From Ophiodon elongatus (taxonomy: Eukaryota; Chordata; Actinopteri; Perciformes; Hexagrammidae): a stretch of DNA of 64,000 bases. Shown in pieces: positions 25,115-38,300 of the stretch (positions within the stretch are counted from its first letter, which is position 1; the number at the start of each line of letters is the position of its first letter). Below the pieces are notes generated by a model. It did no database searches. It had not been told where the DNA came from and saw nothing but the letters and a program-made list of their open reading frames with translations. A program made the translations under genes and the position numbers. The stretch is from NCBI GenBank assembly GCA_016806645.1, contig JACSYO010000570.1, forward strand, positions 2,416,501-2,480,500, given 5' to 3'.

Positions 25115-26720
25115 GCTTGAAATATACAACAAAGTTGAATTTATAAATCTAATATACTCAAGGGTGTTCCCGCTGCAAGCTTACTTGGTCTGGTATGACC
25201 AGTAGCTTATGTTAGCTACGGTTAGCTAATGTTAGCAAGCTTTAGACAGCTGCTGTGTAAGTAACATTAATGAGTATCCTCCTGTACTCCAATTATAATT
25301 ATTTAAAGCAACTGACCAAAGAGGATCTTGTTTTAAAGCTGCCTAACAGTTTAAAAATGTTTACACTGATTTCTGATTACACTTTGACTTTTAACACAAC
25401 ATCAGCAGTGGCTATTGATCCATGAGAAGATGTCTGTCAGCCTTTACTGGGTCTGAATCGTTAATGGTAACAGCAGTTTGTCTAACACAATTTTAATGAA
25501 AGAGGCTACTGTGTAGGAAAAAAATATTTCTAATCACCACTCAGTGTATTGACGAAAAGCTTGAAGCTGAATGACTGTATAATGGCCTCAAACGGATCAT
25601 TATTGTTCTCTGACACAAAAATGGCCAGTGAGCACCATGAAGTTTGTTTTGTTTTTTTTGTTTGTTTCTTATTGAAATAACTGACCTGAAATTCAAAGAG
25701 GATTTAAGGACGTCAACTAAATTTCTGCCCTTCCTTCAAACTTGTTAATGAATGCTAATGATTACGAACACTTGAAAATAAAATAATAAAATCTATTTTA
25801 ATTTCTGTACAGTGCACACACTAAATGTCACCCCTGATTTTGAACCAAGATCCCACTTCCCATCATTCACTCAATCATTCTGCTCTATTCATTACTTTAA
25901 GCCTCAATCAGCTGCAGCACTAGTTGTCTTGTAATTCTGTTAACATTTTTGTTTGTATTGTCTCTCTTGTGCACCTCAACAGGGAAGCTCATTATCACTA
26001 ATCAAGGAGAGCAGGAAATACGTTGTTACATGGTGCCACCCTGTGGCCTTCTGCACGGTATCTCTCAGATGCATAAAGCAGACACCACCAGGTACAACAG
26101 CAACGGGGACGTTTTACTTTCCTGTGAGCTTATATGTGGAATTAGGTTTTGCATTTCTATTCATAAATTTCAATTTGCAATGCATTGGCCTGGTAAAACA
26201 CTTCCCTGTCTTCTGTATGACGTGTGAGCCCTTTAAAAGTAGCAGGAAGATGGCTGCTCACACATTTTTCTGTTCAAGGCCACTTTAAGTGTGAGAGCGT
26301 TCCCTCAGGCAGTGTCAATTGATGTGCATTCACAGTGCAGATAGCTGGTTTAGGAAATTTATTTTTGCATTTCATAAAAGTCTATTGAAAAGCTGTTATA
26401 ATAAACAAATACTTGGGCTTCAAATAGCATGTTGTTTTTTCTTATAACAAGAAGACCATGCATGCTGAGCCATAGTCAAGAGTATAAAGATGTAAAGAGC
26501 GGCTTGGCTCCTGTAATAGGATCAGCACCCCTCATGCTCCCGCTCCCACATCAGCCTTCATTACGACTGGCTTTGAGCAGGATTATTGTGCCTGCAGGTG
26601 ATGCTTATTTACTGTCGGTGCTGATGTGTGCTGGCGTTTTGCTGATGCATGTAATTTATGTGTATTAAATTCAAATTGAATGCTATGCTATTTACCTTAT
26701 TCATTTTTTTTCTGAATCTG
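25115..26720. other. Non-coding stretch
   Basis: No supported gene. Two overlapping frames at 25,949-26,288 and one at 26,429-26,668 lack family signatures and splice context. Confidence 0.5.
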
Positions 26721-26721
26721 A

Positions 26722-26770
26722 CAATCTCTCTATTTCTATGACCCGACAGGTCATAGAAATAGAGAGATTG
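26722..26770. repeat. Perfect hairpin, 22-bp arms and 5-nt loop
   Basis: The left arm at 26,722-26,743 (CAATCTCTCTATTTCTATGA...) is exactly complementary to the right arm at 26,749-26,770, separated by CGACA. The arms show no mismatch, which marks a recent inverted duplication or a selected structure. Confidence 0.9.
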
Positions 26771-26774
26771 CCGA

Positions 26775-27840
26775 CAGTAACATGTTATTCACAATATTTG
26801 GTAAAACCTAAAAAATAAATAAAAAAAAAAGCTTTACAACCATGAAATACAACGCAGTACATATTGCCACAGCATTTGATGTAAAGTTTTTTTGTACTCA
26901 AGTTGTATTATGAAAGAAATGCTAATTGATGTAGATTGAAAAAAAAAGCTTTTTTTTTTCTTCTTATGTCTCTTTTATCAATCATTTTATTATCAACTCC
27001 CTATTTATCGGCCTCCCTCCATCCCTCGGTCGATGTGAATCCTCTTAGAGGTGGATTATGGCACTAAGATGTCTACACTGAGAAGGAAAGAGAGGGGAAG
27101 AGCGAGGCAGAGAAGAAGAGCATGAGGCACAGTGAGAGAGAGAGATCGTTACAGGAGGACATATAGGGAAGGAGAAGAAGAAAATGGAGAGAACCCCTCG
27201 GCCTGAAATGGGTCGGGAACGGGGTAGAAGACGGTCTGTAACGAGGGTGAGTAGACAACCATTTACTACATTTTCTACAAGAGGACAGTAAAAATCTATT
27301 TGCTCTAAAGGACAGCACCATATTTTGCCATGATACGTATATCTGTGCTTCATGTTTGTGTTATTGAGCAAGATTTAGGAAGTTAGACGACGTGAACTAT
27401 TACCTTCCTTCTAATTCAGCTTAATTAAGTCAACATCTCAATTTGGCTTTAAGAGCAAGTGACGTGTGCAAGCTGTGTGTCTGTGTATGTGTGTGTGTGT
27501 GTGTATGTGTTTGTTAATTGAGTTACCTGAGGACCTACTACAGTAATGTGATAGACTGATGGGATGACCTTCCTCTTTCATTAATCTCACTTTCCTAAGT
27601 TTGTGTTCTAATACTGAAACAAAAGCATGAAGGAGAGAGAAAGGACTTTGTAGGCCACAATGCGTCTCGATGGCTTAATGAATTAGACAAAACTCTTCTA
27701 TACGAGCATAAAAGATTGATTTTCTCAGTGTCTCTCCCTGTAGGGAGAGCCAGCAGAGCCTCACATGGTGAAGCACACACTCCTGTGTCTCGTCCTCACG
27801 TCCACCGACAAGGCAGGGACAGACTAACCGGGTGGCAGCA
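26775..27840. other. Upstream flank of the angiopoietin-like gene
   Basis: Holds a purine-rich patch at 27,080-27,200, a short (GT)n at about 27,484-27,502 and the 5' UTR/promoter region of the downstream gene. No TATA box or transcription start can be fixed from sequence alone. Pyrimidine-rich frames on the minus strand are artefacts. Confidence 0.4.
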
Positions 27841-30800
27841 ATGTCTCTCCTGTCTTTAACCAACCCTCCCGGCTGGAGCGTGTGCTCTACTCTCTGTATC
27901 CTCATCGTGTTGCTCCCAGAGGCCAAAGCAGACGACCTGAACACCACCACGCACCGTAATGGCGGGGGATCCCAGTGTGGGGAGTACACTAACCAGGTAC
28001 TCACTGAAAACACCCTGAGCACAAGGCAGAGTGATGTTCTCTAAACGAGTGTCTGTGTCCTCCTTTTACTCTGGAGAAGTGCCAGCTCTGTGTGAAAGCG
28101 TTCAGAGAATTTAGTTTTCTCTGCCAGAAATACAGAATTAATCACGCAAGAAAGCAATGGTGGAAAAAGTACTTGTTCTCCAGAATCTGTGACTGATGAT
28201 ATTATTATATATTACAATATAAGATAGTTAATACTGATAAATCAAGTTGCATTTTACTGATGCAGTTGGTCATGTTGCAAAAAAGAAAAAAACAAAGTTC
28301 TGCTCTACCAAACTATATTCATATTTTTGACCTTCCTCAAATTGTTGCTTTATTGGTGTAATATTGAATACGTTTACCTCTTTGGGCCTTGGATAGTTAT
28401 TTAAAATATTATGTTCAAACTGTTGATCCATGTTGAGCTAATTTCCACTGCTTTATATACTTTTGAGTAATTAAATCAAAAAACTGCATCATACTGTATT
28501 TCTTTAATTTTTTTATTTGAAATATGAATCTGAAAAATAACTAGAGTGGTGATGATGATGACCATCAACTAGAGTCCAGAATGATGTCTTTAAATACTGT
28601 ATTAGTGTGATCAACTGCCAAAAAAACTGAGGCATACATGTTATTATTGTAAATAGGGGCTGGTGATAAGGACACAATCCTCTGTCGCGTATATATAATC
28701 TAATATCACAACATCCACATATATCAGGATTTATGGAAAATCTATTTTTGAGACATTTTATTGATCAAGTAGCCAGACATGGCAATCCAGTGAATTTAAT
28801 AACTGAAAAAATGAAGGTATTTGAATACAATACTGACATAAAAAGCCCAGTTTATAGACTTGCATCATTGCACTCTGGCTTTATACACACAGGGATATCA
28901 GACGGAAAGCTATCCCAGTACAAACAAATTGAGAAATGTAACAAGATACTGTCACAACATAACATGATTGTATCAGCACAAATTCAGGAGCCAAGTAGAG
29001 TATTTGAAGTCCTCTCTAACCCTCTAGTGTAAAAGCATGCTCAGCTTGTGGCTGCTCTGTAAGGACACGACATTAACTGCTATTGGTTTGACCCAAGGGG
29101 CTGCACTTCGAATCTGCTTGGGGAAAACAAAAACACATTTGGGGAATCGTAGTTATATTATTTATTAACAGACATGTTGACAGTCTGCTGAGCAACAGCC
29201 GGCCTGGAAGTCAGGAGTTGCCTGTCATCCAACAGGTGATGGAGGATGGGATGTGTCGGCTGGTGGCCACACTACCTCAGCTGGAAGAGCAGAGATGCCC
29301 GGATATGTTTCGCTGCACGGACGAAGTTTCTTACTGGCTGCACGAGAACGAGGAGAGGAAGCAGCAGATCGTGGTGCTGAAGGAAACCATCTCTGAGCTG
29401 CAGGAGGAGCTGAGAAACCACCGGCACCGCATCAAAGTCCTCGAGCTGCAGGTGAGATCTCCGCATCGACTTAGCAGACCTGGGTCAACTATCAGCACCA
29501 ATCCTTTCAACTGCTTTGAGAGCTCGCTTTAGTCCACTAGCAGCTCACCGGATGTTGTAACAAGGTGACTGCTCCTTTTTACAGACTAGACCGGTGACAG
29601 AACTCACCTTTCTGCTCACTTGGAAAAAGTAAACTTATTCTGTTCTTATGTATGTGTCTGACATTAAATTCGACTTTTCAGAGCCAGACTTTTTGTTAAA
29701 TATTAAATAATGTTTTGGTATTTCCTTTGTTCTGGGCCCTTCAGGGTTGAGAGACAGTTCAGACAAGACATAAATATTGAATCAAATAAAGACGTGCTTT
29801 AATTTAATATGTACTTTCACTATTCATGTCAAAGGAAGGAGTAAACTTTCCTAGTTTTGTTCTTCTCTATACCCTGATTAAATATCGTGGTGTACAATTT
29901 GGTGGAACGATTAAAAATACTTCCCTGTACCATATTTTCGTACTGGAAACACATTAGTTGTGTACAGTTCTGCACTGTAATGTGGTGCCTGGTCATCAAG
30001 CTGGCTTCCCCCAACATGTCCTTGACCTTAGTCACTAACAGGATTAGCCTCCTACTCTTCCACGTGCTGCCTCATGTGCTCAGGCAGGGAGCCTATACAA
30101 ACACAGACTCTCAGCTGGACGGGTCAGTGGCCAAAGGTGGATGTTGGAGAGGGTTCATGTGTCAGAAATGATGTACATTGGAAGAGGGCAGTGGACAGGG
30201 CACCAGGGCTGGTGGTAATGGGAGTTAGTGTTATCCTCTATGTCAAGGCTAGGAATAGAGAGGGTTTATAAGAGAGGGCTCGTCCCTTTTGTCTCGAGAG
30301 CACTGGGAGACGGTGTGTGTTGAGATAGACTTGAAATATGTCAATTATAGGCCTAGTGGCTGTTAACTTAAAGGTGACAGAAAGGTGACATTATAAAGGG
30401 TTTCTTATACAGATCACAGTTATTGCCTATGTTCTGGTTTGTGTGCATGCTTGTGTTATTGGTTATTTACATGTATGGTGTCAGAGTGAAGAGAGGAGCC
30501 ACTTAAATACCTCCTTGGAGCAGCGTTTTCACGAGTTGGAGCATCACTACACTGAAGCCACCTCCCTGCTGCACCTTCAGGGCACCCTGATCCTAGACCT
30601 CCAGGTATACCTATCATGAGCATAATGCTATTTCACTTTCAGGTGAAATGTGCACAGGGTGGTTTTTGACAGTTCTACTGTTTCACTGTATTTCTGTTTA
30701 GAACCACCTCCATAATCTGACTCTTTTGCTGGATAAAGTAAAAAGAAGCCCCGGGTGCTTGATCAACATCCTCCATCCCAACCCGCTGATGAGTGCTCAA

Positions 30801-32056
30801 GAAGCTCGGCACTCAGGTACACTCTCTCAGAAACATTAACAGTAAATAGTCTCGTGTGCCACGATCTGCCAGCAGAGGGCACTAAACCCACCTTGTTGAT
30901 GTACTCCTTCTCGACCCTGTCTCACGTTCTCGTCCCTCAGAGCATGTGAGGAACTGTCCCATAGACTGCGCTTCCATCTACTACAATGGAGTGAGGAGAT
31001 CAGGTCTCTACACAGTGGTGCCATCACTGGCCGGCGTGCCTGTGGAGGTCTATTGTGATATGGACACAGATGGTGAGTAGCATACACAATCACAGAAGGG
31101 TAGGCCAAGCTGCGTCTGCATTTCAGCTGAGTTTCAGTCCATGAGAGTATCGCCTCCAGGGTTGCTGTGGTCCTGTCTTCCCCCTTTTGGCCAGATGGGC
31201 CGAACATGTACAATAATTGATTAGACATGTCATATGCTTTCCCTTCCAGTGTCATACATTCTTTTTGCCTCAGGTGGTGGCTGGACGGTGATCCAGCGGC
31301 GTGCTGATGGCTCGTTGAGCTTTGACCGCAGCTGGAGGGACTACAGGGACGGTTTTGGGGACCTGCACTCTGAGTTCTGGCTGGGCAACAATCACATACA
31401 TGACCTGAGCACCCAGGGAGACTACAGCCTCCGCATTGACCTGGAGGACTGGAACAACATGCACAAACATGCCCTCTACCAGAGCTTCAGGTCGGTAGCA
31501 TGCACAAGTACACAAACAGTTTGACAGACACGCGCACTTATCTGTGTGTTATTGCAAAACACGCGCAACAATCTCTACCTCTGGTATAATTACATGGTGT
31601 TCCTCTGTGTGTGTTTATGTGTTTGCAGTGTGGAAGATGAGGAGCATCAGTACCGTCTCCATGTGTCAGGCTTCAGTGGGACAGTGCAGGACTCTTTCAG
31701 CTGGTACCACGACAAGCAGGGCTTCAGCACCCCAGACAGTGGCAACATCTGCGCTGAGATCTCCCACGGCGGATGGTGGTACAATCAGTGCTTCTACACC
31801 AACCTTAACGGCGTCTACTACAGGGTGAGTGTACACAGGCAGCCATGACTTCACTTTATGCTTCTAAAGTCAGGAGAATGTTTACTACTCCTGTTTACTA
31901 ATCCCGCAGGGAGGCCATTACACCCCTAAAGGCCGGGGGCCGCTGGGTCCTGATGGGATCGTTTGGTACTCCTGGAGAGACTCTGACTATTACTCCCTAC
32001 GCAAAGTCAGCATGATGATCCGACCGCGCTCTTTCCGAACCCGTTTGTCACCGTGA
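27841..32056 (+). CDS. Secreted angiopoietin-like / fibrinogen-like protein (coiled coil + fibrinogen C-terminal domain)
   Basis: Eight exons give 432 aa: 27,841-27,996; 29,236-29,451; 30,485-30,604; 30,702-30,816; 30,941-31,072; 31,274-31,490; 31,629-31,824; 31,910-32,056. Residues 1-31 are a signal peptide (hydrophobic STLCILIVLL). About 75-180 are heptad-like and charged, typical of the oligomerising coiled coil of angiopoietin-like proteins. About 206-423 are a fibrinogen C-terminal domain: VEVYCDMDTDGGGWTVIQRR, FWLGNNHIH, GGWWYNQC, TNLNGVYYRGG and the closing VSMMIRP are all present. The family is secreted and acts as extracellular ligands or lectins. The usual calcium-binding loop is shortened. 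Exon 2 could instead begin at 29,215, adding seven residues. Similarity is spread over FGL1, ANGPTL7 and related groups, so I give no symbol. The gene converges with snx9. Confidence 0.88.
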
Positions 32057-32640
32057 CCCACTGTCACCATGACAACGGTTCGTACACAGGAACAATCCCA
32101 TCTGTAGGGCTCTGTGGGGATCTCTCGGGGACACCGTAGTGATGATCAAGAAGGAACTGAATGTTACTTATGTCAACAAAAATGGCCTCCTCCTGCTATT
32201 TTTGAACCACTGCTCGTGCAAATGACTGGTAAATTTTTTTTCTGCTGCATAATTTTTGAAAACAAACTTTATACTGTGGAGTTCATTTCAGGACACAGAC
32301 ATTTTTCATTCAGTCACGGAGGAAGCAAGTTCTTCCATTTTTTCTACTTCTATTTTGTACTGTTAGTTTAATACATCAATACTTCAATACTTGACATACT
32401 ATTAGCAACCCAGCCAAAAAGGAAAAAAACAGAACATTCTTGTGATGTGTTGACAGAGGAGGTAAGGAGCTCCCAGAGGAGGCATGTGCAACTGGCAGGA
32501 AGATCACATGAAACTGTTTACTAAATTATCTGCATATGGTCTGTGCTTATTACATATTTATGATTACTCTATTATCCAATTTAATTCATTTTGAATTCGC
32601 AGCCAATTGAGTTTAATCCATTGTGTAAAATCTATGTTGA

Positions 32641-32799
32641 AATAAAAATGGTTTTAATACTAAAACATCAGAACACTATTGTATTAGCTATAATAACCCT
32701 TTGATTTGATAAGTGCTACTCTCTCACAGTATAGGGTATGGCAGAGACGATGTGCTATATGAGGACTGTGTATACATACTGTATGGACTGTACAATAAA
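32641..32799 (+). other. Candidate poly(A) signals of the angiopoietin-like gene
   Basis: AATAAA occurs at 32,641-32,646 and 32,794-32,799, about 590 and 740 bases after the stop codon. Either could end the transcript. Which is used cannot be told from sequence. Confidence 0.4.
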
Positions 32800-33172
32800 C
32801 ATATATACACGAAATGTGACACTATTTCATATAAAAAAAGACAAGTCCTGAAAGAGCACTCTGCTGGAGAACATTTCTGACAGGTGGAAATAAATGATAA
32901 CTTATCATACAGTACACATACTACTGTATATTTGTGGCATCCAGTAAGTGTTACTTACATTCAAATTACTTCACACATGGGTTTCCACAGACCTTTAGTC
33001 TGTGTCAATATAGCAGGTAAGTGTTGAGCAGAGGTTAAGTCTTCGGGCCAAAGGATATAGGGGAAAAATAAAAGAGCTGCAGCTTTGTACTAAGTTCACT
33101 TTAAACTCGCAACTTGAAAACAAAGTTACAAATGTTTGACATTGATTTTACAGACTTGAGTGTGAGATTATT

Positions 33173-33178
33173 TTTATT
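33173..33178 (-). other. Candidate poly(A) signal of snx9
   Basis: TTTATT on the + strand (AATAAA on the minus strand) lies 2.2 kb beyond the snx9 stop. If used, the 3' UTR would contain the TA-rich tract at 33,722-34,117. Nearer signals may exist in that AT-rich sequence. Confidence 0.3.
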
Positions 33179-33721
33179 GCAACAGAATCATTTTAAACTA
33201 AAACGAGTGCTCCGAGCTCCAATGAAGCCCGAAAAGACACAAGAACACATACACTTAAAAATAACAAGAATGCATGTACTGTCTGGTGTACAAGATCTGT
33301 ACTTTACGTGGCCTATATACATCCAGCTGCACCTGATGGGGGCCGAGAGCCGAATGTGGGGTAAAAGGGCTCTTTCACTTCCTCCACTACAAACTGCACA
33401 AACACACTCTTTGACCATTCGCACAGGCTGCCGACTCATTCTCATTCCCATCCATCTCTACGCAAGAATCTGCGAAAGCGAAGAAGGGCTTTACTGTGAG
33501 TAAGTCAGAGAATGCGTAGTGTGTCGCACTCTAAACCATGCGGAGAACAAGACAAGGTTTCTTTAGGAAACACACACAAAGAAACAAACTCCCAATGAGT
33601 ACAAATCATTGTTTAATAAATCAAACTGAATTTTTGCTCCTCTTTGAGTTACACTGCATTGCAAATATTCCTATACATAAAATAGTATCTCAATGACAAG
33701 AAGCACTAGATAGGTAAGATA

Positions 33722-33732
33722 GATATATATAT

Positions 33733-33773
<41 letters not shown>

Positions 33774-33970
33774 TACATATACATATATATATATACATAT
33801 ACATATATATACATATATATATACATATACACATATATATATATATTAATATATATATATATTATATATAATATATATATATATATTATAATATATATAT
33901 TAATATATATATATATATATATATATTATAATATATATATATATATTAATATATATATATATTAATATTA

Positions 33971-34063
<93 letters not shown>

Positions 34064-34117
34064 TATATATATATATATTATAATATATATATATATTATA
34101 ATATATATATATATATT
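33722..34117. repeat. (TA)n-rich tract
   Basis: About 400 bp of almost pure AT, with occasional ATAC or TTAA breaks. It is self-complementary throughout. The 109-codon Ile-Tyr frame over it is an artefact. It lies between the converging ends of the angiopoietin-like gene and snx9. Confidence 0.95.
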
Positions 34118-35371
34118 TTTCATGTATCAAGTGATAAGAAAACAGAGTGAACAAGATTAGAGACTGATTGAAAAGTGGGTGGTGAAACGCAAAACTGCAT
34201 ATGTGACGTAATCCATGACTCCGTCCCAAACTCTTCTTTTAGTACATATTCTTACAGCTAACGTTGCTGTTACATCTTTATATAAAACACCATAATCTGG
34301 TAAAAAGAAGAAAAAAAAAAGGACAAATATTCTTCAGGAGAACTGGGAGGGAGAGTAAGGGAGGTATTATATTTACTGACTCTTGACTTTACTGTCCAAC
34401 GCTTAAAATAATCAACTCCAACTTGAGTATTATTTATCCCACATTTTGTCGCGCCTCCTGCTACGTAAACTGCAGTGTCATGGTACACAGCCTGGGGGGC
34501 AACCAAGTCAACCATTTCTATTTTCCTCAAAGGGGAAAGACTGGAAGGAGGTGGAGCTTCCTGTTAGCTCTTTGAGGAAGTGCAGGATGAAAGCAGGCTA
34601 TGGACTGCCAGCAATGGACATACAGAGAACACACACTGTCTTTGAAAGCTCTCCAAGACTCAATGGATTTATAAAAAGGAATACTCCACTGCTTTTAGGA
34701 CTCTCTCAAATGTTAACAAAATAATGTAGGCAAAGAAATATTGGCTGAGGAATAGACAATAAAGCCATGATTTGTTGACAGTGCTGCATTCAGAAGTCAC
34801 TCCCCCCTTGCTGTATCAAATGACAGAGGGGAGGACAGCTTTGGTTTTTGGGTGTAAGTACATTACTACGTCACTGTGCAGACATGTGTAAAAAATGTCT
34901 ACATGGAAAAATGGAAAAACGGCAGAGTATTGCTTAAAAATAAGTAGATATAATGTGAGCACAGGCATATTGGCACCTATAGCTGTACAAGACTTGCATC
35001 ACATCAGAGAAACTCAATGCAATGGTCGATTCATGGCGTTAACTTCCTGTCTCACAGCCCGCAGACCTTGTACGGAGGAAAGGGCGCGTGTAACACGTGT
35101 TTTGGTCATTGCTGGCCCAAATAAAAAAGCGTCAAAGCCTTTTTCAGCTGCTGCACATGCTCCTTAACTGTTCATAATCCTCTGACAGCGGCGGACAAAA
35201 TAAACACCATGAGCTGGGACTGTTGGCGTGAGCAGTAAAGAGATGAGGTAAGAGCGAAAGAAAGTTTAAATTTAAATTAAAGGGAGGGAAAAGAAGGCAG
35301 TGTAAGGAAGAATATTTTGGAGCTGGTTTAATTCTTCTTGTCTTGTAGTGCGAGACTGAAGGTCGTTGCTT

Positions 35372-38300
35372 TCACATAGTAGTGAACTGACTGTGTGCTT
35401 GTCTCAGCTTTGCAGCAATCTGGAGATTCAGAAGAAGAGAAACTCACATCAGAGGCTGGTGAGCACCACGCAACTGCTCCACAGGTAAGAAGGCAACAAA
35501 AAGGACAGACTGTTACAGACTCCAATTTACTCTGATAGATGGTCGATAAAAATGCTTTACCGTCTCGTAAAACTTGACTTGCTCTTCCAAGTACAACTGC
35601 ATGACCCTGTTGTAGTCATAGATACGGTTGCTGTGGAAGTGGTTCATCTCAGCTGTGGGACACAAGGGGAGAAACCAGATATCAGATATCATGTTACGAT
35701 AAAACTCCACCGCTTAAATGTTTCTGAGGGAGTGTTACCTTGTAATGCGTACGACATTATGCTGACTCGTTTAGCCATAGTGACTTTGTCCTGAGCGGTA
35801 ATTTTACTGGCAGCCACAAGCTTGTCTCCCTCCTTCACCTTGTCTATTGCTGCCTGCAGGAATTAAAAATAGTTGTATGAAGACAAAAGACAAATTTAAC
35901 TCAGCTGCATCCAGAAAAGGTGAAGGAATTCAAAAAGAAGCAAAATGAAACGTTTAAGTCTCTTCTACACGGGGTTCCACCAGCTACTACTACTAGCTAG
36001 TGTCTAAACTAGCGATTTAATAAATGGATGAATTGACTTGCACTTTTAAGACTTCAGGAATGTCGTAGCGTGTACAAACTTTAACAATGTGTGAATTCGC
36101 AGCGAGGAAACATCCGTAGCGCTGTCCAATCAAAAGCAATCAACTATGTAAACAGGAAGTCGCTGCAGCACCATTAGCTGTAACAAAACTTCCTAATATA
36201 ACGGTTTTAGAAGACAAACAATGTATTAAACTGTAGGTATGACTTTTCTTACCTACCATATATATGAATACATGGACAATTATGAGTTTTGGAGTTATTA
36301 GTGTTCAAGCAGTTTCTCTACTTAGTAAAATCTACTAAGGCAAAGCTTAAACGTTTAAGCTATATAAATGAGACGCCCCATTAAATTAGTTGTCTTATAA
36401 ACCTTTGTGTAACTATTCTCAGTATACCTTATGGTATCCGATGGTGTCAGGGAAGCATCCCAGAAGGCCCTTATATTCATTGTTGGTCTCCATGACGAAG
36501 TGGAGGTCTTTCTTGGGCTGTAAAGGGAGCAAAAGTGGACAGAGACAAAAACAGAAAAATTTAACTTAAAATCAAAAACAGGAAATAACAGACATGTGAG
36601 AGTGATAAGAAAGAACACAGGGAAACATTACCTCACAGTAGTAACTTCCCAAAGTTTAATTTTAGAACAACGGCCAAAAAAGGCTAAGGCCTAAAAAAAA
36701 AGGGAGATGCAGAATAGTGACGATTCTCCTTAAAGGAGCAGTGTATAGGATTTAGTGGCATCTAATGGCGAGGTCGCAGTTTGCATCCAACTGAATACCA
36801 TTCAGCTCACCCATATCTTTTTAAATACGGTGGCCTTCAGGTAGCTTAGAAACACGAAAGGCTCTCACTAGAGTCGGTGTTTGGTATGGACCTGCTTCCA
36901 ATGTAGAGATAAACTTCTCATTCTAAGCTAAGACAACGGTTCTTAGTTTCAAGTCATTAAATTAAAACATAGTTCTGAATATTATATTCCATTTCAGCCA
37001 ATAAACCCCCATAAATCCTACACACTGTTCCTTTAAGGGACCACTGATTCAGCTGAGCGTCCAGCAGAGCCAGACACTAAAAAAAGAGTTGCTGTAATAC
37101 TACAAAAACGTGTACAGTAATAGAAGAGGCAATAATATTTAGCTGATATATCCACGTATCCTGCAGTACATCTGGATATATGTATATCAAATTAAACACC
37201 TACATTATTGCCTTATCCTTGAATATATTAAGGGGGCGCTGTACGCAGCCTGAATTCAACAGATGCACTGCATTATTGTAGAAGTTTGGCTCCATCCATG
37301 TCCAGACTATCACAAACATATGTAGCTAGACTAAAGCCAACAATTCTACAATCACACTGAGACAAAGTGTCTGGAGCAGCAAACGCTTACCAGATGAATC
37401 CTCCCTCTGGAAGCTGCATGGGTATCAAAAAAGGCCCAAGTTTCATTTTGTTACACACCAAACCAAAATCAGCCCACACAGAACGGCCAGAGAAGCAACA
37501 AATAGAAGGTCAAAACAACATTTAGGAAATACTCGACATAGGTTAGCCGGTGGCTTCTTCCTTTACAGATACAGACATCACAGCCAGGACGTTGGGTTAA
37601 AGGGCTCGTTAAGACGCCACAACCAGGATGTGAACACTGACTGCAAGCAGGAAATCTTCACAGACATTGAGAGATAAAATGATTTTTGAAAGCGTGAACA
37701 GAAAACAATGTGGTTAATAAAAGGGGTTTAAAATAAACTCAAGTTCTGCTCCACTGCCTTGTACGCGATGGAAAACAGGTGTAGTACATTCAACACCCAT
37801 GTCAGGACGGTAGAAGTAAAGTTTGTTTAGGTGAGAATAAAAACATGATGGAAACACTAAATATTTCTCAATAATAGTACAAACCTGCTCTGCCACCATC
37901 TGAGCGATTTCCTCATATGTCTTGCCTGCTGCCGTCATGGCATCAGTCAGCGTTGCCTCGCCTGCAGCAGAGAAGGGGTTAAAATATATCATCACCGTGT
38001 TTCTTAACAGACTTCCACGTGATGGATGTCAGCTACTACGATTGTGATGAATACATGGGTCATATTTGTAGCCTTTGCTGTACCTTGGTATCCACTGCTG
38101 GTGAAGACGGAAGAGAGGTTTTGGAAGGCTTTGCCGATTCTCTGGTACTCCTTTGGCAACGCTGTGGAGGGAAAGAAATGAAACATGAAGACAGACACAC
38201 GCTGTGTGAATGGATTTGTCTTAAGTTGACAAAACACTCAACATAATGAACCACACATTATATAAACAGTAATTACAGTTCAAAATGAAGGTGTGGCCTG

